Shown: positions 39,501 through 47,347 of the stretch, piece by piece
Numbering within the stretch: position 1 is the first letter of the stretch
Layout: every line of letters starts with the position of its first letter
NCBI GenBank assembly: GCA_964475205.1
Contig: CAYYVQ010000009.1
Location: forward strand, 10,634 to 74,633
Direction of reading: 5' to 3'
DNA: 64,000 nt
From: CAYSRM01 sp964475205
GTDB taxonomy: Bacteria > Verrucomicrobiota > Kiritimatiellia > UBA8416 > CAYSRM01
Notes under the pieces: generated by a model
Told to the model about the DNA's origin: nothing
What the model saw: only the letters and a program-made list of their open reading frames with translations
Database searches by the model: none
Program-made: the position numbers and the translations under genes

Positions 39501-40336
39501 CCGCGCAAACAAACCCACACAAAAGCCGGGCCGGAGATCTGCTGAATCAGGCAGGCGAATACCTGGCCGCCGACACCGCCGAAATGCCCGAATCAGCGGC
39601 GGAAACAGGACAGAAGCTATCACAGGCCAGGGATGCCCTCGAAAAAAATCAATTCCAGCAGGCGGCGCAAGCCGTTGCATCAGCCATGCAAACAGCCCCC
39701 GGCATCCAGCCCCCAACCCCCAGCATCCAGCATCCAGCATCCAGCCCCCAGCATCCAGCATCCAGCATCCAGCATCCAGCCCCTTCACCGGAAAGCGTCC
39801 CTCAATCACAGGGCGCCACCCGCCAGGCCCCAGGGCCAGAAGGCAGGCAACCGCCCGCCGAGGACAGCGCTTCAGAACCAGACCCTACACAAGCAGCCCT
39901 CGCCTCTGCGGCCGCTCAGACTAAAGAAGCCGCCGCGGAACTTGGTTCGCCTTCGCCTGAAAACCAACGCGCAGCACAAGCCATGGACTCTGCCAGGCAG
40001 CAGCTTCAGCAGGCACATCAGTCGGCCTCACAGCAGATTGCGTCTCAGTCGGGAATGAGCAACGCCTCCCAACCAGGCCGGCAAACCTCGCCGGGAGGCA
40101 ATAGCGGCGGCTCAAAGGCAGACGCAAAGCATGACAGCGCTATAATTACCGAAATGCTGGGAGACGGGTGGCAGGGAACCGACGGACAACTGCACAGCCG
40201 CGACCTGACCGGACATGACTCCGAATACAGCCCGTACTATAGAAACGCAATGAAACAATACATGGAACGCGTAGCCAGAGAACGCGCCAAACATAGACCG
40301 CTGCTTCAGAACAAAAATACAACCGGAAACAATTGA
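33548..40336 (+). CDS. 2262-aa membrane protein with PA14 domain and long coiled coil
   Basis: Two to three N-terminal membrane helices (within about 25-80 and 140-160), with MIERIHPEFNEKLISSIEFQE between them, an arrangement seen in DUF4175-like proteins. A beta-rich periplasmic part follows, then a PA14 domain at about 697-822 (EGRIYPGIDEYP, FHLESDDGSRLYINGKKVV, GLYATW), a likely carbohydrate-binding module. From about 840 to 2050 it is almost all Ala/Glu/Lys/Arg helix, probably a very long coiled coil. Residues about 2053-2079 are encoded by the 7-base DNA repeat. No clear ribosome site before the ATG; 82 bases separate it from the previous gene. Could span the periplasm; function unknown. 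Confidence 0.85.
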   Translation: MTKKLTESLAAFKEQYHRVKFRAGMARTIMVAITVLLAGCAVDYHLPLSYNQRLLLTLLCYGTTLAFAVFGWLLPSVMPVSANKLAWMIERIHPEFNEKLISSIEFQETADSRVSMDLLESVLEETEIDLEQIKAEQAMPITWKDFALPGFVLALFVIILSLSQTQAPLLVKRIALPSPRDASAGAFRLNFKAPLTDSFAEGQKVLFKVACTDYTVDEVELVLEGPRNRRIPMKRSRKKPVFEATVNDLFGNYDYRAVAGKVSTPLRSLQMVKLPRIHRFVKTYSFPAYTKLKPVTVTARTGNLRALEGARADMTVEVNRPLDSAWAQYNNEHILARIAEDGKSLTFSLTIADDDSYTLHLADKRHEAAVTELTCNVESIPDKKPSIKLLAPEQDLLVKENDQIQLQWKSHDDYEIIEQKAIARLENRHLKEIPLTASATNLLLNLDNLNLFAGDVLEVRIAARDAVEQQGQSRPLRLTVIQGVDLQKSLSYIKAGQQAAELLKQGHADFVKMIDLKDTIRDALVYKSERAEETLKHNRNMLAARRERMSRRIGESASACSRMGEFAFFPKADSYSFLTADYLQKAKLYQAPMLTGNKTESHAWNNTAKLFELSSAMTTGLVTLAENRIPYLSARLLQQIARHACLQDDAQSKIWTRRIHKQALELAREHAPQFTNALHRVNPAKKGKPVNQGLKPGLEGRIYPGIDEYPEDWTDKEPGDNTKSGIYKAFTFVSAQDMDMAPGDKFAARWQGYIRIDKPGTYSFHLESDDGSRLYINGKKVVSNDGSHKLRDRTGTVKLTRGYHDIAIVYYNSIGTAGLYATWNRENETRRELDSSNIFADIGNGEAKLLYLVNKLAASLEEPASRFSGLDKIAEQIREAMQTNPENLEKLATKLETTADKKDWQQVKQIEQALTEASENAESVDMRYDRKIAAQALREAVRARDVGKVRKTAESLEVIDKWQRAQRSAESLRKTLEEAAGQLNEAVKHIRAGTSRTDRQEAARKLENFAAKLEQAEEMAAPENRDGNREASRQLLDQLEQARETSGKAAWETVADGRPSDKEIAGIQHRLNKTRRMSAPGRDLEEQYKYARQRLESMESPLGRKVARARENVSAAAANIKPGADSPDALEKIRHSRDQLTETSADLDEAAMEIRKKAEARLLGNAGTADDARAYMALSAALEKTSRDIEDSKKKMVESVRMPGDPEKTGEGATMRRQSKASLMKTESELEEIEKTLRDWQAAERGELSTQEESALQKSLDKLSKRHLSAEVREKLGALALMKESSDKLKDLSGRTAGLSPSPRKETLEQLKKETGETGRKLAAILASGDKGKAIQTARQFVARAKKDMAGLDKSIAPDNLEARGGYPAARKALDKASRSLAEAETAREILNRSKPGAGNLFNDRVRKPLEEKFREKRKDANIAAARHETQKAAKALEQEQMTAIPGNIDKAKEALAADEFSEDEAVKQMKSHLDAAADALREAERNQYQGQKQAIRAADNASDPKKKKLLFDAARSAAKGDARNALKKARAAGQPGSDIAKSLNEAIKARKEAALQLSKAKTQGRKAAEESASDRKKDNVARARKTLPEVNKLLDDYEKELAGLDPDVPDTGGKPQQTPPSKSAQAKTKNSLAHAYKDLGQMNKALREAESLGEQPRKAASQRHLPLKSDAMKLLNSISDGEVSDSKDKIDRIKNDFPATPASKQPQILRDIADSLPEDKKNQKEELEKLAKEMEDNAENTGWEDNWRQQRDKSLDRVRAAAGQIDRKLTEAGLERNANTRKLARAVKNKATAKELAAARKSAQALNRSFDQAAGSQESADTPRSKSPTPANGKQQPEPDSLAPALAQATRELERAAQYPGRHQKPLAEALSNTEKRQLPAAARIASQTPYAKEAIPEFQKSLQAMDKAWEELGEAISHPVENRKRNDRQWEEIAKHMNAGNLNAAAREAREAGSEGSRLEEALQQAEKTAQNAEEKLKSAAQAAQTNPHKSRAGDLLNQAGEYLAADTAEMPESAAETGQKLSQARDALEKNQFQQAAQAVASAMQTAPGIQPPTPSIQHPASSPQHPASSIQHPAPSPESVPQSQGATRQAPGPEGRQPPAEDSASEPDPTQAALASAAAQTKEAAAELGSPSPENQRAAQAMDSARQQLQQAHQSASQQIASQSGMSNASQPGRQTSPGGNSGGSKADAKHDSAIITEMLGDGWQGTDGQLHSRDLTGHDSEYSPYYRNAMKQYMERVARERAKHRPLLQNKNTTGNN
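39706..39782 (+). repeat. 7-base tandem repeat array C (11 units) inside the giant gene
   Basis: Eleven units (ccagccc, ccaaccc, then ccagcat with ccagccc at intervals). Same orientation and same unit count as array A. Read in frame as SIQHPAS-type heptads near the C-terminus of the 2262-aa protein. Confidence 0.95.
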
Positions 40337-40338
40337 CC

Positions 40339-41490
40339 ATGCCCAATCCGCTTCATTTATCCCGCAAAAACAGGACCGGCCGGATCACAATCCCGTATAA
40401 TCCTGCCCTCTTCCCTCCACGGTTCACCCTTGCCGCTTTTTTACTATCTGTTTGCCTGTTGCCGCTCCTGGTGATGCCGGCCGGCGCACAAACAGGGCAG
40501 GAAGACCTCGAACACCTTGCAGAGATCAACAAGCTCGACGAAGTCGATAAGGCAATCGACAAGGGCCTGCGCTACCTGCTTTCGCGCCAGGACGCCACCG
40601 AAGGCTTCTTTGCCGGCAAACTCAAAAACACTTACACCGGACTCGGCTGCATAGCGCTCATGGCCGCAGGCCATTTCCCGGAACGCTCGGAATTCGGCGA
40701 AGGCCTTCGCAGAGGCATCAACTACCTGGTGGAGAAATCCGGGGAACATAACGGTTATTTCGGTAAAGAAGGAAAGGCCCGCATGTACGGCCACGCAATC
40801 TGCACCCTCGCCCTGACCGAAGCCTACGGCATGATGCCCACAAAGGAGGAGAACCTGGCCGTCAAAAAAGCCGCTCAGAAAGCTATCGATGTTATTCTTC
40901 ATTCACAGGTCGACAATGAAGAGAAGAAAAAACATTACGGCGGCTGGCGCTATGAACCGCGCAAAAAAGACGCCGATTTGTCCGTTACCGTCTGGCAGGT
41001 GCTGGCTCTCCGGTCGGCAGAAAACTGCCAGATGGAAGTGCCTGCCCACTCTATCTCCAATGCGGTTACCTATGTGCGCCGGGTATACAGCAAAAAACAC
41101 GGCGGCTACTCATATCAGCCCGGAAAGGAACCTTCTATAGCCATGCGCTGCGCCGGTGTCGTATGCATGCGTGCGCTCGGGAAAGGCAAAGACGACAAAG
41201 ACTGGAAGGAAATCAGCAAATTTGCTGATTTCCTTATGGACCTGGATCCTTCCCGTCACCGGCGGCATTATTTCTACCAATCTTACTACGTCGCGACTGC
41301 AGCCAACATGATGGGAAAAGAACACCGGCAAAAGATACTGCCCCGACTCGAGAAGCATCTCGTGGGCCTGCAGAAAGATGACGGTTCCTTCAAAAACTAC
41401 CACGGATACGACGGAGACTGCTATTCAACAGCTTTTTCCGTAATCTGCCTCTCCGTCCGCTTCCAGTTCCTGCCGATATACCAGGAATAG
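40339..41490 (+). CDS. Secreted alpha/alpha-toroid (prenyltransferase/squalene-cyclase fold) protein
   Basis: 383 residues from ATG 40339, two bases after the giant gene's stop. A signal peptide with a long basic start and hydrophobic core ends at AGA (about residue 51). The mature part has repeated toroid motifs: KGLRYLLSRQDATEGFF, NTYTGLGCIALMAAGH, RMYGHAICTLALTEAYG, YGGWRYEP, GGYSYQPG and YDGDCYSTAFSVICL. These are the helical-barrel repeats of the terpenoid-cyclase/complement-type fold. The catalytic DxDD of squalene cyclases is not seen, so it is probably a binding or scaffold domain. It is the last gene before a strong terminator. Confidence 0.85.
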   Translation: MPNPLHLSRKNRTGRITIPYNPALFPPRFTLAAFLLSVCLLPLLVMPAGAQTGQEDLEHLAEINKLDEVDKAIDKGLRYLLSRQDATEGFFAGKLKNTYTGLGCIALMAAGHFPERSEFGEGLRRGINYLVEKSGEHNGYFGKEGKARMYGHAICTLALTEAYGMMPTKEENLAVKKAAQKAIDVILHSQVDNEEKKKHYGGWRYEPRKKDADLSVTVWQVLALRSAENCQMEVPAHSISNAVTYVRRVYSKKHGGYSYQPGKEPSIAMRCAGVVCMRALGKGKDDKDWKEISKFADFLMDLDPSRHRRHYFYQSYYVATAANMMGKEHRQKILPRLEKHLVGLQKDDGSFKNYHGYDGDCYSTAFSVICLSVRFQFLPIYQE

Positions 41491-41500
41491 CAACCAGACA

Positions 41501-41528
41501 AAAACGCCGGGCATACACCCGGCGTTTT
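41501..41528 (+). terminator. Rho-independent terminator of the MoxR module
   Basis: A perfect 11-base stem (aaaacgccggg / cccggcgtttt) with a six-base loop (cataca), the 3' arm ending in four T. It begins 11 bases after the toroid gene stop. Confidence 0.9.
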
Positions 41529-41544
41529 CAGTTCGCATATCTAA

Positions 41545-41558
41545 CCTGATCTATTCAT
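41545..41558 (+). repeat. IS1380-type terminal repeat next to a transposase remnant
   Basis: cctgatctattcat, identical to the MITE left end. It lies about 150 bases beyond the 3' end of the minus-strand transposase fragment, with CC facing outward as expected for an element end. Confidence 0.7.
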
Positions 41559-41707
41559 GAAGGTCGAGGTCGCCGGGGAGATTCAACCACGGATTACACT
41601 GATGGCACGGATAGGAAGGAACAGGGAGTGTGCCACACGGGATGAAAACAGACCGGGGGTTGCGCCTCCCGTATTTTCAGGGCGCGGGGGACCGTTGCGG
41701 CCGCAGG

Positions 41708-41911
41708 CTATGATGTTTTCAGGTTGTAGAGCATGGCGGAGGTTCTGGCCAAGAGCGGCTGTAGAGGATAGCTGGCCGGGAAGTGGAAGCCGATGAAGGT
41801 CTTGCCCACCTCGATGCGGGCACCGATTTTGAGCAGACGCAAGCGGCTCGGGTTGCTGTTGAACTTCAAGTACGCCAAACTGCAATGGAAACGCATCGTA
41901 AACTGACCCAA
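41708..41911 (-). pseudogene. IS1380-like transposase C-terminal remnant
   Basis: The reverse strand encodes a tail reading FTMRFHCSLAYLKF...RLRLLKIGARIEVGKTFIGF then FPASYPLQPLL, which resembles the C-terminus of IS1380-family DDE transposases (LLKIGA...V.. HLP.SYPY). The rest of the gene is missing; upstream lies a 'gattacactgatgg' repeat that replaces the coding sequence. Assigned by motif memory, not alignment. Confidence 0.5.
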
Positions 41912-42019
41912 AACATCCGTGCCATCAGTGTAATCCGTGGTTGTCCCCGTAAGAACCTGATCCATTCTATGTTACAGGTCAGACCCCGTGCACTGGTGAA
42001 TAATCCAGTTTAGCCCGCA

Positions 42020-42061
42020 CCCAGCATCCAGCACCCAGCATCCAGCATCCAGCATCCAGCA
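42020..42061 (+). repeat. 7-base tandem repeat array D (6 units)
   Basis: Six perfect units (ccagcat, ccagcac, then four ccagcat), same orientation as the other arrays. It sits within 50 bases of the start of the large TPR gene, so it may overlap that gene's promoter or leader. Confidence 0.95.
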
Positions 42062-42109
42062 TCTGAAAAATTATTGACCATCGTTAATCTTATGTTAAAG
42101 TATATAGGC

Positions 42110-45100
42110 ATGAAAACTGTTCCCCTCAAATTTACGATGCCTTGTTTAACATTGGCGCTCCTTTTCACGACATCAATCCGGTCAACTGCTCTGGCTCAGG
42201 CCAACAGCGACAGAATGGCCAGAATCGAACATGAAATGGAGTATGCCCGGAAACTGGCCGAAATGGGTTTTGCAGACTACGCCGAGATCATCTATAACCG
42301 CATCAAGGATCCCGAGCTCAAGAAAATGGCCATGCTCCAGAACAATGTCAACATGGGCAAATTTAAAGAAGCCCGTGAAATGATCGACAGGCAGGCGGAT
42401 CCGGACAGCCTCGAGACATGGAAAATGAAACTTATAATGGGCGACGGCTACCACGCCTGGGGGGAGTACGAAAAAGCGAGGAACATTTACGAGAGCTTTT
42501 TTGAAAAATACAAATCCGACCCGCCGGAATCCCTGGAAAAATTCTACCTCCAATCCGCCTATAAATACGCGCAGATGCTCCTGCTCATGGACAAAAAGAA
42601 CGAATCAGTCAAGATTCATGAGCTCATGCTGGACGTCATGCCCGAGGACGATCCCGAAAGAAATGCAATGCGCAGACAGGTCCTGAGCGAAACAGCCGAC
42701 TTGTACGTGGAACTTGCCAAGAAGGCGGAAGCCGAAAAAAGAAAGGATTATTTTGACCGCATAGACGAAATTGCCGACGAGGTCCTCTGGGAACAGGATT
42801 TGTGGTTCGGCAAGATGATCGTCACCATGGCGCACGTCAAACTAATCGAGAACGATGTGGAAGGCGCCACTTCCCTCATAGAAGATTACCGACCGCAACT
42901 GCTGCAGCTTGACGAAGCCCTCAAGCAGGAGGGGGAAGCAACCGGTCAGGACCTCAGCCGGTTCAGCCCCATGGCAGAATGCCGCTACTTGATCGGCGTA
43001 ATGATGCATAACGAAGCACAGAAGCTAATGGAACAGGAAGGCAGCAAACAACAGGTCATCGAACTGCTTGCCGGCAAAAAGCTGACAAAAAAAGAGCGGA
43101 CCAGCGGAGCGTATCAACACCTTCTGAACGTGTTTATCAAGTATCCCGGCTCCAGGTGGGCGCCGGAAGCGGGCCAGAAGGTCGAGCAGATACGGAAAAC
43201 ACTTGTTGAAAAGTTCGGCGCCCGGATCAAAGAAGATGTGACCAGCAAACAAATGGCGCGCGTACGCAAGTTCCAGTTTTCCAGCGCCCGCTCGCTGTTT
43301 AATCAGAACCAGTTCGACAAGGCTGCCGAACGCTATATTAAGGTGCTTAATATGTACCCCGAAGGCGAGCTTTCCGTGTCCGCCATTTCAGATCTGGCTT
43401 CCTGTTACATGGAAACAGGCAATGAAATCTATGCCGATACCATAATCCGATACCTTGCCGAGAGATTCAGCGCCAACCCTGACCTCATGACCAAGGCAGG
43501 CAACGAGACGCTTAAACTGGCAAATAAATACGATACTGAAAAACAAATGCCGCATAAGAAAGAGGCAATTTACCAGTACTTCTTCGATATGTTTACCAGG
43601 CATCCGCGCACTCCCGGATTGCTTTTCACTTACGGCGACAGGAGTTTCGAGGCAAAAGAAATCACGGTCGCGCTCAAGTATTACCAGCGTATCACCGATA
43701 ACTATCCCGGCTCGCCTTTCTACTACAAGGCCCTTAATAAAATTGCCCGTTGCTACGCTGAAAAAGAACAGTACGACAAGGAAATGGAGGCGCTGGAAGC
43801 GTACAGAGAAGCCCTCTCGAAACGCGAAAATCCAGGCCAGCGGTTTATATATGCCAACTACCGGCTTGCCTATGCGCACCAGCGCAAAGGCGGCAACAAA
43901 AACCTTGCAGAGGCAATCAGGGGCTACGAGAATATACAGAAAATTCTGAAAACCGAACGCGATAAGTACCAGAAAAACGCCCGGGAAGAAAATGCCAACC
44001 AGACTATCCTGGCAGGCGCCATTTTCAACACGGCACGTTGCCTTGCCCTTTTGAATACATCGGACGAAAAAAGACAGGACCAATACAAAGCAGAGGCAAT
44101 CAAACGGCTCAGGACACTGGTTGACAAATATCCGGAATCTGATTTTGCCCCGCCGGCCTACAGCCAGCTTGGAATGCTCTGGACTATTCTTGAGAAACCG
44201 GAGCAGGCGGAAAAAGCGCTCCAGACACTGCGAAAAAAACATCCCGGCACAGAAGAGGCAAAGAACGCCACCTTCAGGCTTGCAATGAGCCTGCTCGAAC
44301 TCGGACGGCGGGATAGAGCTATAAGAGAATTCAAGGAGATGTTCGCAAAGGGTAATCGCGGAAGATTCACCGAACGCCAGGTACTGACCGCCGGCAATGA
44401 ACTCCTTGAAGCCGGAGAGCACGAAATTGCCGCCGATGCGTTTGAAAGCGTCCTGGGCACAGCAGACAAAAGAACCCGTATATTGCCCGCTTTGCTGGGC
44501 AAGGGAAAAGCGCTTACCGAGCTGGGCAAATACAGTGAAGCGGTAGAGGCTCTGGACAAACTGCTTGAGGACTATCCGCGATCACAACAAATAATAGAGG
44601 CCTGCCTCTTTGCGAGCCGGGCATACAGTGAAATGGCAGCCGCGGAAGAGAACGGGGACAAACGCGTTAAACTCTTTAATCAGGCGGTCAAACGGATGCG
44701 GAAAGTTCGCCAGTATACCAACGACCCCGCCCTGCTGGCCAAGTCCGATCTCGAAGTTGCCCGTATCGACCGCAGAAAAGCCCAGGCCGAAAAGAAGTTC
44801 GGATCCGAGCAAAAAACGGCACGTTACCGCAACAAGGCAATTGCAACCTATCAGATACTTATAATGAACGCCAACGTCCAGAACGAAGAAGTGCGGCCCT
44901 ATATACAGGACGCCTACAACGAGTGCATACCGTTAATGCTTGAAGCGGAAAATTGGGACGATGTTATAAACGACAGCAACACCTACATATCTCAATTCCC
45001 GGGTGGAAAATACCTGGCGACTATCCAGCAGTTGAGAAGCAGGGCGCAGACCAGGCAAGCCATGGAAGGCGGAAGCCAGGCGCCAAGCGGAACTCAAGAG

Positions 45101-45181
45101 GCCGAAGAAACTGAAAATCCTGACACAGAAACAGAAGAAACAAATTCTCGCACAAAGGAGATAACAGATGAAACAAAGTAA
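42110..45181 (+). CDS. Periplasmic TPR protein, 1023 aa
   Basis: ATG at 42110 is preferred: it begins a normal signal peptide (MKTVPLKF, hydrophobic core, cleavage after ALAQ or nearby). ATG 42092 and TTG 42074 are upstream alternatives. The mature chain is almost all helical TPR-type repeats (for example EYEKARNIYESFFEKYK, FDKAAERYIKVLNMYPEGEL, YSEAVEALDKLLEDYPRSQ), similar in style to the YbgF/CpoB and BamD families but far longer. The C-terminus is Glu/Thr-rich. It leads the ExbB/ExbD gene group; in Tol-type systems TPR partners sit in the periplasm with the motor. That comparison is inference. Confidence 0.83.
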   Translation: MKTVPLKFTMPCLTLALLFTTSIRSTALAQANSDRMARIEHEMEYARKLAEMGFADYAEIIYNRIKDPELKKMAMLQNNVNMGKFKEAREMIDRQADPDSLETWKMKLIMGDGYHAWGEYEKARNIYESFFEKYKSDPPESLEKFYLQSAYKYAQMLLLMDKKNESVKIHELMLDVMPEDDPERNAMRRQVLSETADLYVELAKKAEAEKRKDYFDRIDEIADEVLWEQDLWFGKMIVTMAHVKLIENDVEGATSLIEDYRPQLLQLDEALKQEGEATGQDLSRFSPMAECRYLIGVMMHNEAQKLMEQEGSKQQVIELLAGKKLTKKERTSGAYQHLLNVFIKYPGSRWAPEAGQKVEQIRKTLVEKFGARIKEDVTSKQMARVRKFQFSSARSLFNQNQFDKAAERYIKVLNMYPEGELSVSAISDLASCYMETGNEIYADTIIRYLAERFSANPDLMTKAGNETLKLANKYDTEKQMPHKKEAIYQYFFDMFTRHPRTPGLLFTYGDRSFEAKEITVALKYYQRITDNYPGSPFYYKALNKIARCYAEKEQYDKEMEALEAYREALSKRENPGQRFIYANYRLAYAHQRKGGNKNLAEAIRGYENIQKILKTERDKYQKNAREENANQTILAGAIFNTARCLALLNTSDEKRQDQYKAEAIKRLRTLVDKYPESDFAPPAYSQLGMLWTILEKPEQAEKALQTLRKKHPGTEEAKNATFRLAMSLLELGRRDRAIREFKEMFAKGNRGRFTERQVLTAGNELLEAGEHEIAADAFESVLGTADKRTRILPALLGKGKALTELGKYSEAVEALDKLLEDYPRSQQIIEACLFASRAYSEMAAAEENGDKRVKLFNQAVKRMRKVRQYTNDPALLAKSDLEVARIDRRKAQAEKKFGSEQKTARYRNKAIATYQILIMNANVQNEEVRPYIQDAYNECIPLMLEAENWDDVINDSNTYISQFPGGKYLATIQQLRSRAQTRQAMEGGSQAPSGTQEAEETENPDTETEETNSRTKEITDETK

Positions 45182-45995
45182 ATATTCAAGCTCTGCCGCA
45201 AAAGCGGCAGTTGCTCTGGCAATAATTCTTGCGGCGCTAGCTGTGGATTTCTCCGCGCTTGGAGCCGAAATCAGAGGCACAATAGTCAGGAAAAACGGCA
45301 ACACCGAAACAGGAGATATAAGCTGGCTCGGCGCGTCAAAAACATATCGGGTCAGAAAAGACGGAGTCTCAATAAGAGTTGCCCCCGACGAAGTCGCCGA
45401 AGTTCGCGTCCCGAAGCCGGAAGGCTTTGATCGGGCCGTACAGCAGATCCAGAGAGGCAGCTATTCGGCTGGAATCGACAAACTGGAGTCCGTACGGGAC
45501 GATTACGAAAGACTCGGATGGGATATACAAGCCGCACGCTGGCTTGCATATGCTTACCTTAACGATAATAACTCTTCCAAGGCCCTGCGCATGTGCGAGG
45601 ATGTTATCGATAATAATCCCCAGGCTGCGCTTGATCCCGCGTTTGCCTCCGTTTACTGGGACGCGCTCATCGAACAAGAAAGAATACCGGCCTTGAAAGA
45701 CAAGCTTGAAAAAGCCATCCGCGAGGGCAGCAGAGAGCTTGCAGCCGTGGCCCAGATAAAAAGAGGGCACATGGAAAGGAAGAACGCAAATTTCGAAAAG
45801 GCCCTTGTAGACGGCTACCTGCGCACAATTGTGATGTTTAAACGCGTCCGGTCAGCTCAACCTGAAGCTCTTTACTATGCAATCCGTTGTTTCGAGGAAC
45901 TCGGACAGCATACCCACGCAGAAGAAATGCGCAAAACACTTCTGGAACAATTTCCGGACAATTCGTATACTCGCAAATTACGTTCAGAAATGTAG
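45168..45995 (+). CDS. Periplasmic TPR-like protein, 275 aa
   Basis: AAAGGAG lies six to seven bases before the ATG, inside the end of the preceding gene, with which it overlaps by 14 bases. A signal peptide ends about residue 33 (ALGA). A small beta domain follows (IRGTIVRKNGNTETGDISWL and RVAPDEVAEVRVPKP), then TPR-like helices (GIDKLESVRDDYERLGW, ALRMCEDVIDNNPQ, CFEELGQHTHAEEMRKTLLEQ). Probably acts with the 1023-aa TPR protein and the downstream motor. Confidence 0.8.
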   Translation: MKQSKYSSSAAKAAVALAIILAALAVDFSALGAEIRGTIVRKNGNTETGDISWLGASKTYRVRKDGVSIRVAPDEVAEVRVPKPEGFDRAVQQIQRGSYSAGIDKLESVRDDYERLGWDIQAARWLAYAYLNDNNSSKALRMCEDVIDNNPQAALDPAFASVYWDALIEQERIPALKDKLEKAIREGSRELAAVAQIKRGHMERKNANFEKALVDGYLRTIVMFKRVRSAQPEALYYAIRCFEELGQHTHAEEMRKTLLEQFPDNSYTRKLRSEM

Positions 45996-46059
45996 CGCCC
46001 GGAAACCCGGTTTTATGCTATATGATTAAAGAAACAGGAGAGGAAGAAAGGGAATAAAT

Positions 46060-46863
46060 ATGTCAAAGAAGTTAAGTCTTTTTGTTTGTCTGGGAATAGC
46101 AGCAACCTTGTTTATCGGTATTGCGGGAATAGATTTTGCCAACGCGCAGGTAGACACCGAGGCGCCGGACGACGCCGAAGCCGGCGACATCGTGGTTGAC
46201 CAACCCGACGAAGGAGGAGCCGCGCAATCCGGCGGTTTCATCTCAGTAGTCCTTGGCGGCGGAGCCCTTGGAGTTATTCTCTGGCTTGCGCTGTTTGGAG
46301 CAGCCGGAGCGGCGGTCTACTTCATGGTTGATTGTTTTATAACCGTTAAACCGCAACGTATTATGCCGCAAACCCTGATCGATAACGTAACCGAAGCCAT
46401 GGCGGAAGGAGATGTGCTTAAGGCGCTGCAGAACTGCGAGGACGAACCCGGGCCGCTGGCCAATGTGCTGACCGCCGGATTCAGCCACGTGGAAGAAGGT
46501 TTTGATGTCATCCAGGAAGCAATTGGAACTGCCGCCGATCTCGAAACAGAAAAAATAACCCAGAAACTGACATGGCTGTCGGTTGTCGCCAACCTTTCCC
46601 CCATGCTGGGCCTGCTTGGAACCGTCCAGGGCATGATTATGGCTTTTGCAACCCTGGGTGAAGGAGCGCCGGATGTCGGCACCCTCGCGCTGAATATTTC
46701 ACAGGCTCTTTATACAACAGCAGGCGGCTTGACTATTGCCGTCCCGTCGGTTGCGGTGTATTACACCTTCCGGAACTCCGCCAACAAAATAGTGCTCCGG
46801 ATGGAAGCCATGACCATGGAGCTTATCAAGGATCTGCGAAACGTGGAAGTCGTAGAGGAATAG
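46060..46863 (+). CDS. ExbB/TolQ/MotA-family proton channel protein
   Basis: 267 residues. The N-terminal 30 residues look like a cleaved signal peptide (ending FANAQ), followed by an acidic periplasmic stretch (Asp/Glu rich) before the first channel helix (about 66-92), a trait absent from classic E. coli ExbB. The family core is LSPMLGLLGTVQGMIMAF and the last helix GGLTIAVPSVAVYYTF. A purine-rich ribosome site (gaggaagaaaggg) precedes the ATG. With two ExbD genes downstream it would form an inner-membrane motor driven by the proton gradient. Not distinguishable as TolQ or ExbB by sequence alone. Confidence 0.93.
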   Translation: MSKKLSLFVCLGIAATLFIGIAGIDFANAQVDTEAPDDAEAGDIVVDQPDEGGAAQSGGFISVVLGGGALGVILWLALFGAAGAAVYFMVDCFITVKPQRIMPQTLIDNVTEAMAEGDVLKALQNCEDEPGPLANVLTAGFSHVEEGFDVIQEAIGTAADLETEKITQKLTWLSVVANLSPMLGLLGTVQGMIMAFATLGEGAPDVGTLALNISQALYTTAGGLTIAVPSVAVYYTFRNSANKIVLRMEAMTMELIKDLRNVEVVEE

Positions 46864-46891
46864 TCTTTTCACCGCATAAAGGAGAAAGACA

Positions 46892-47329
46892 ATGCCGAGA
46901 AAAAAAAGAGCAAGAGCTAAAGGGTCGGATGTCGACATGACCCCCATGATCGATGTGGTATTCCAGCTCATTATCTTTTTCATCGTGACAATCAAGCTTG
47001 ACCAGGAAGTCAACGAGGACATCAGGCTGTGGGACACCCCGCACGCACCGCCGATCGAAGAACAGGATCCGGGCACAACGATCATAGAAGTGGATCAGCG
47101 CGGGTGGATATCCATGCACGGAGCACAACTTAAACCCTCTCAGCTCCTGAACGTTCTACAGTCCAAGAAACGGCGCATGGGGGCAGACTTCCCCATCATT
47201 ATTCGCGGCGATTACCGTGCGCAGCACAAGGATATACGAAGGGTTATGGATATGTGTACCCGCATAGGGATATGGCGGATCAGCTTTATGGCAGTAAAGG
47301 AACGCAAACAAAGACGCAGGTGGCAATAG
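46892..47329 (+). CDS. ExbD/TolR-family protein 1
   Basis: 145 residues. A basic cytoplasmic start, then the proton-carrying Asp21 in MTPMIDVVFQL, one membrane helix and a small periplasmic domain (TTIIEVDQRGWISMHG, FPIIIRGDYRAQHKDIRRVMD). AAGGAG precedes the ATG. The C-terminus is unusually basic (KERKQRRRW). Located 28 bases after exbB. Confidence 0.93.
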   Translation: MPRKKRARAKGSDVDMTPMIDVVFQLIIFFIVTIKLDQEVNEDIRLWDTPHAPPIEEQDPGTTIIEVDQRGWISMHGAQLKPSQLLNVLQSKKRRMGADFPIIIRGDYRAQHKDIRRVMDMCTRIGIWRISFMAVKERKQRRRWQ

Positions 47330-47347
47330 CTGACGGGATAAACCATT

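Larger units (their letters stand above)
41529..42019. other. Decayed mobile DNA between two transcription units
   Basis: Contains the terminal repeat, the transposase fragment, an 'accacggattacactgatgg' string at about 41586, and 'caggtcagaccccg' near 41975, which resembles debris of other dispersed repeats. No intact gene. Confidence 0.5.

Noticed and set aside
40339..41490. Squalene/hopene cyclase enzyme
   Set aside because: The fold repeats are present, but the catalytic DxDD motif is not seen and a signal peptide is present, so an enzyme call is not supported.
43388..44422. 344-codon minus-strand open frame
   Set aside because: Opposite a clear TPR gene; Cys/Phe-rich composition typical of an antisense frame.
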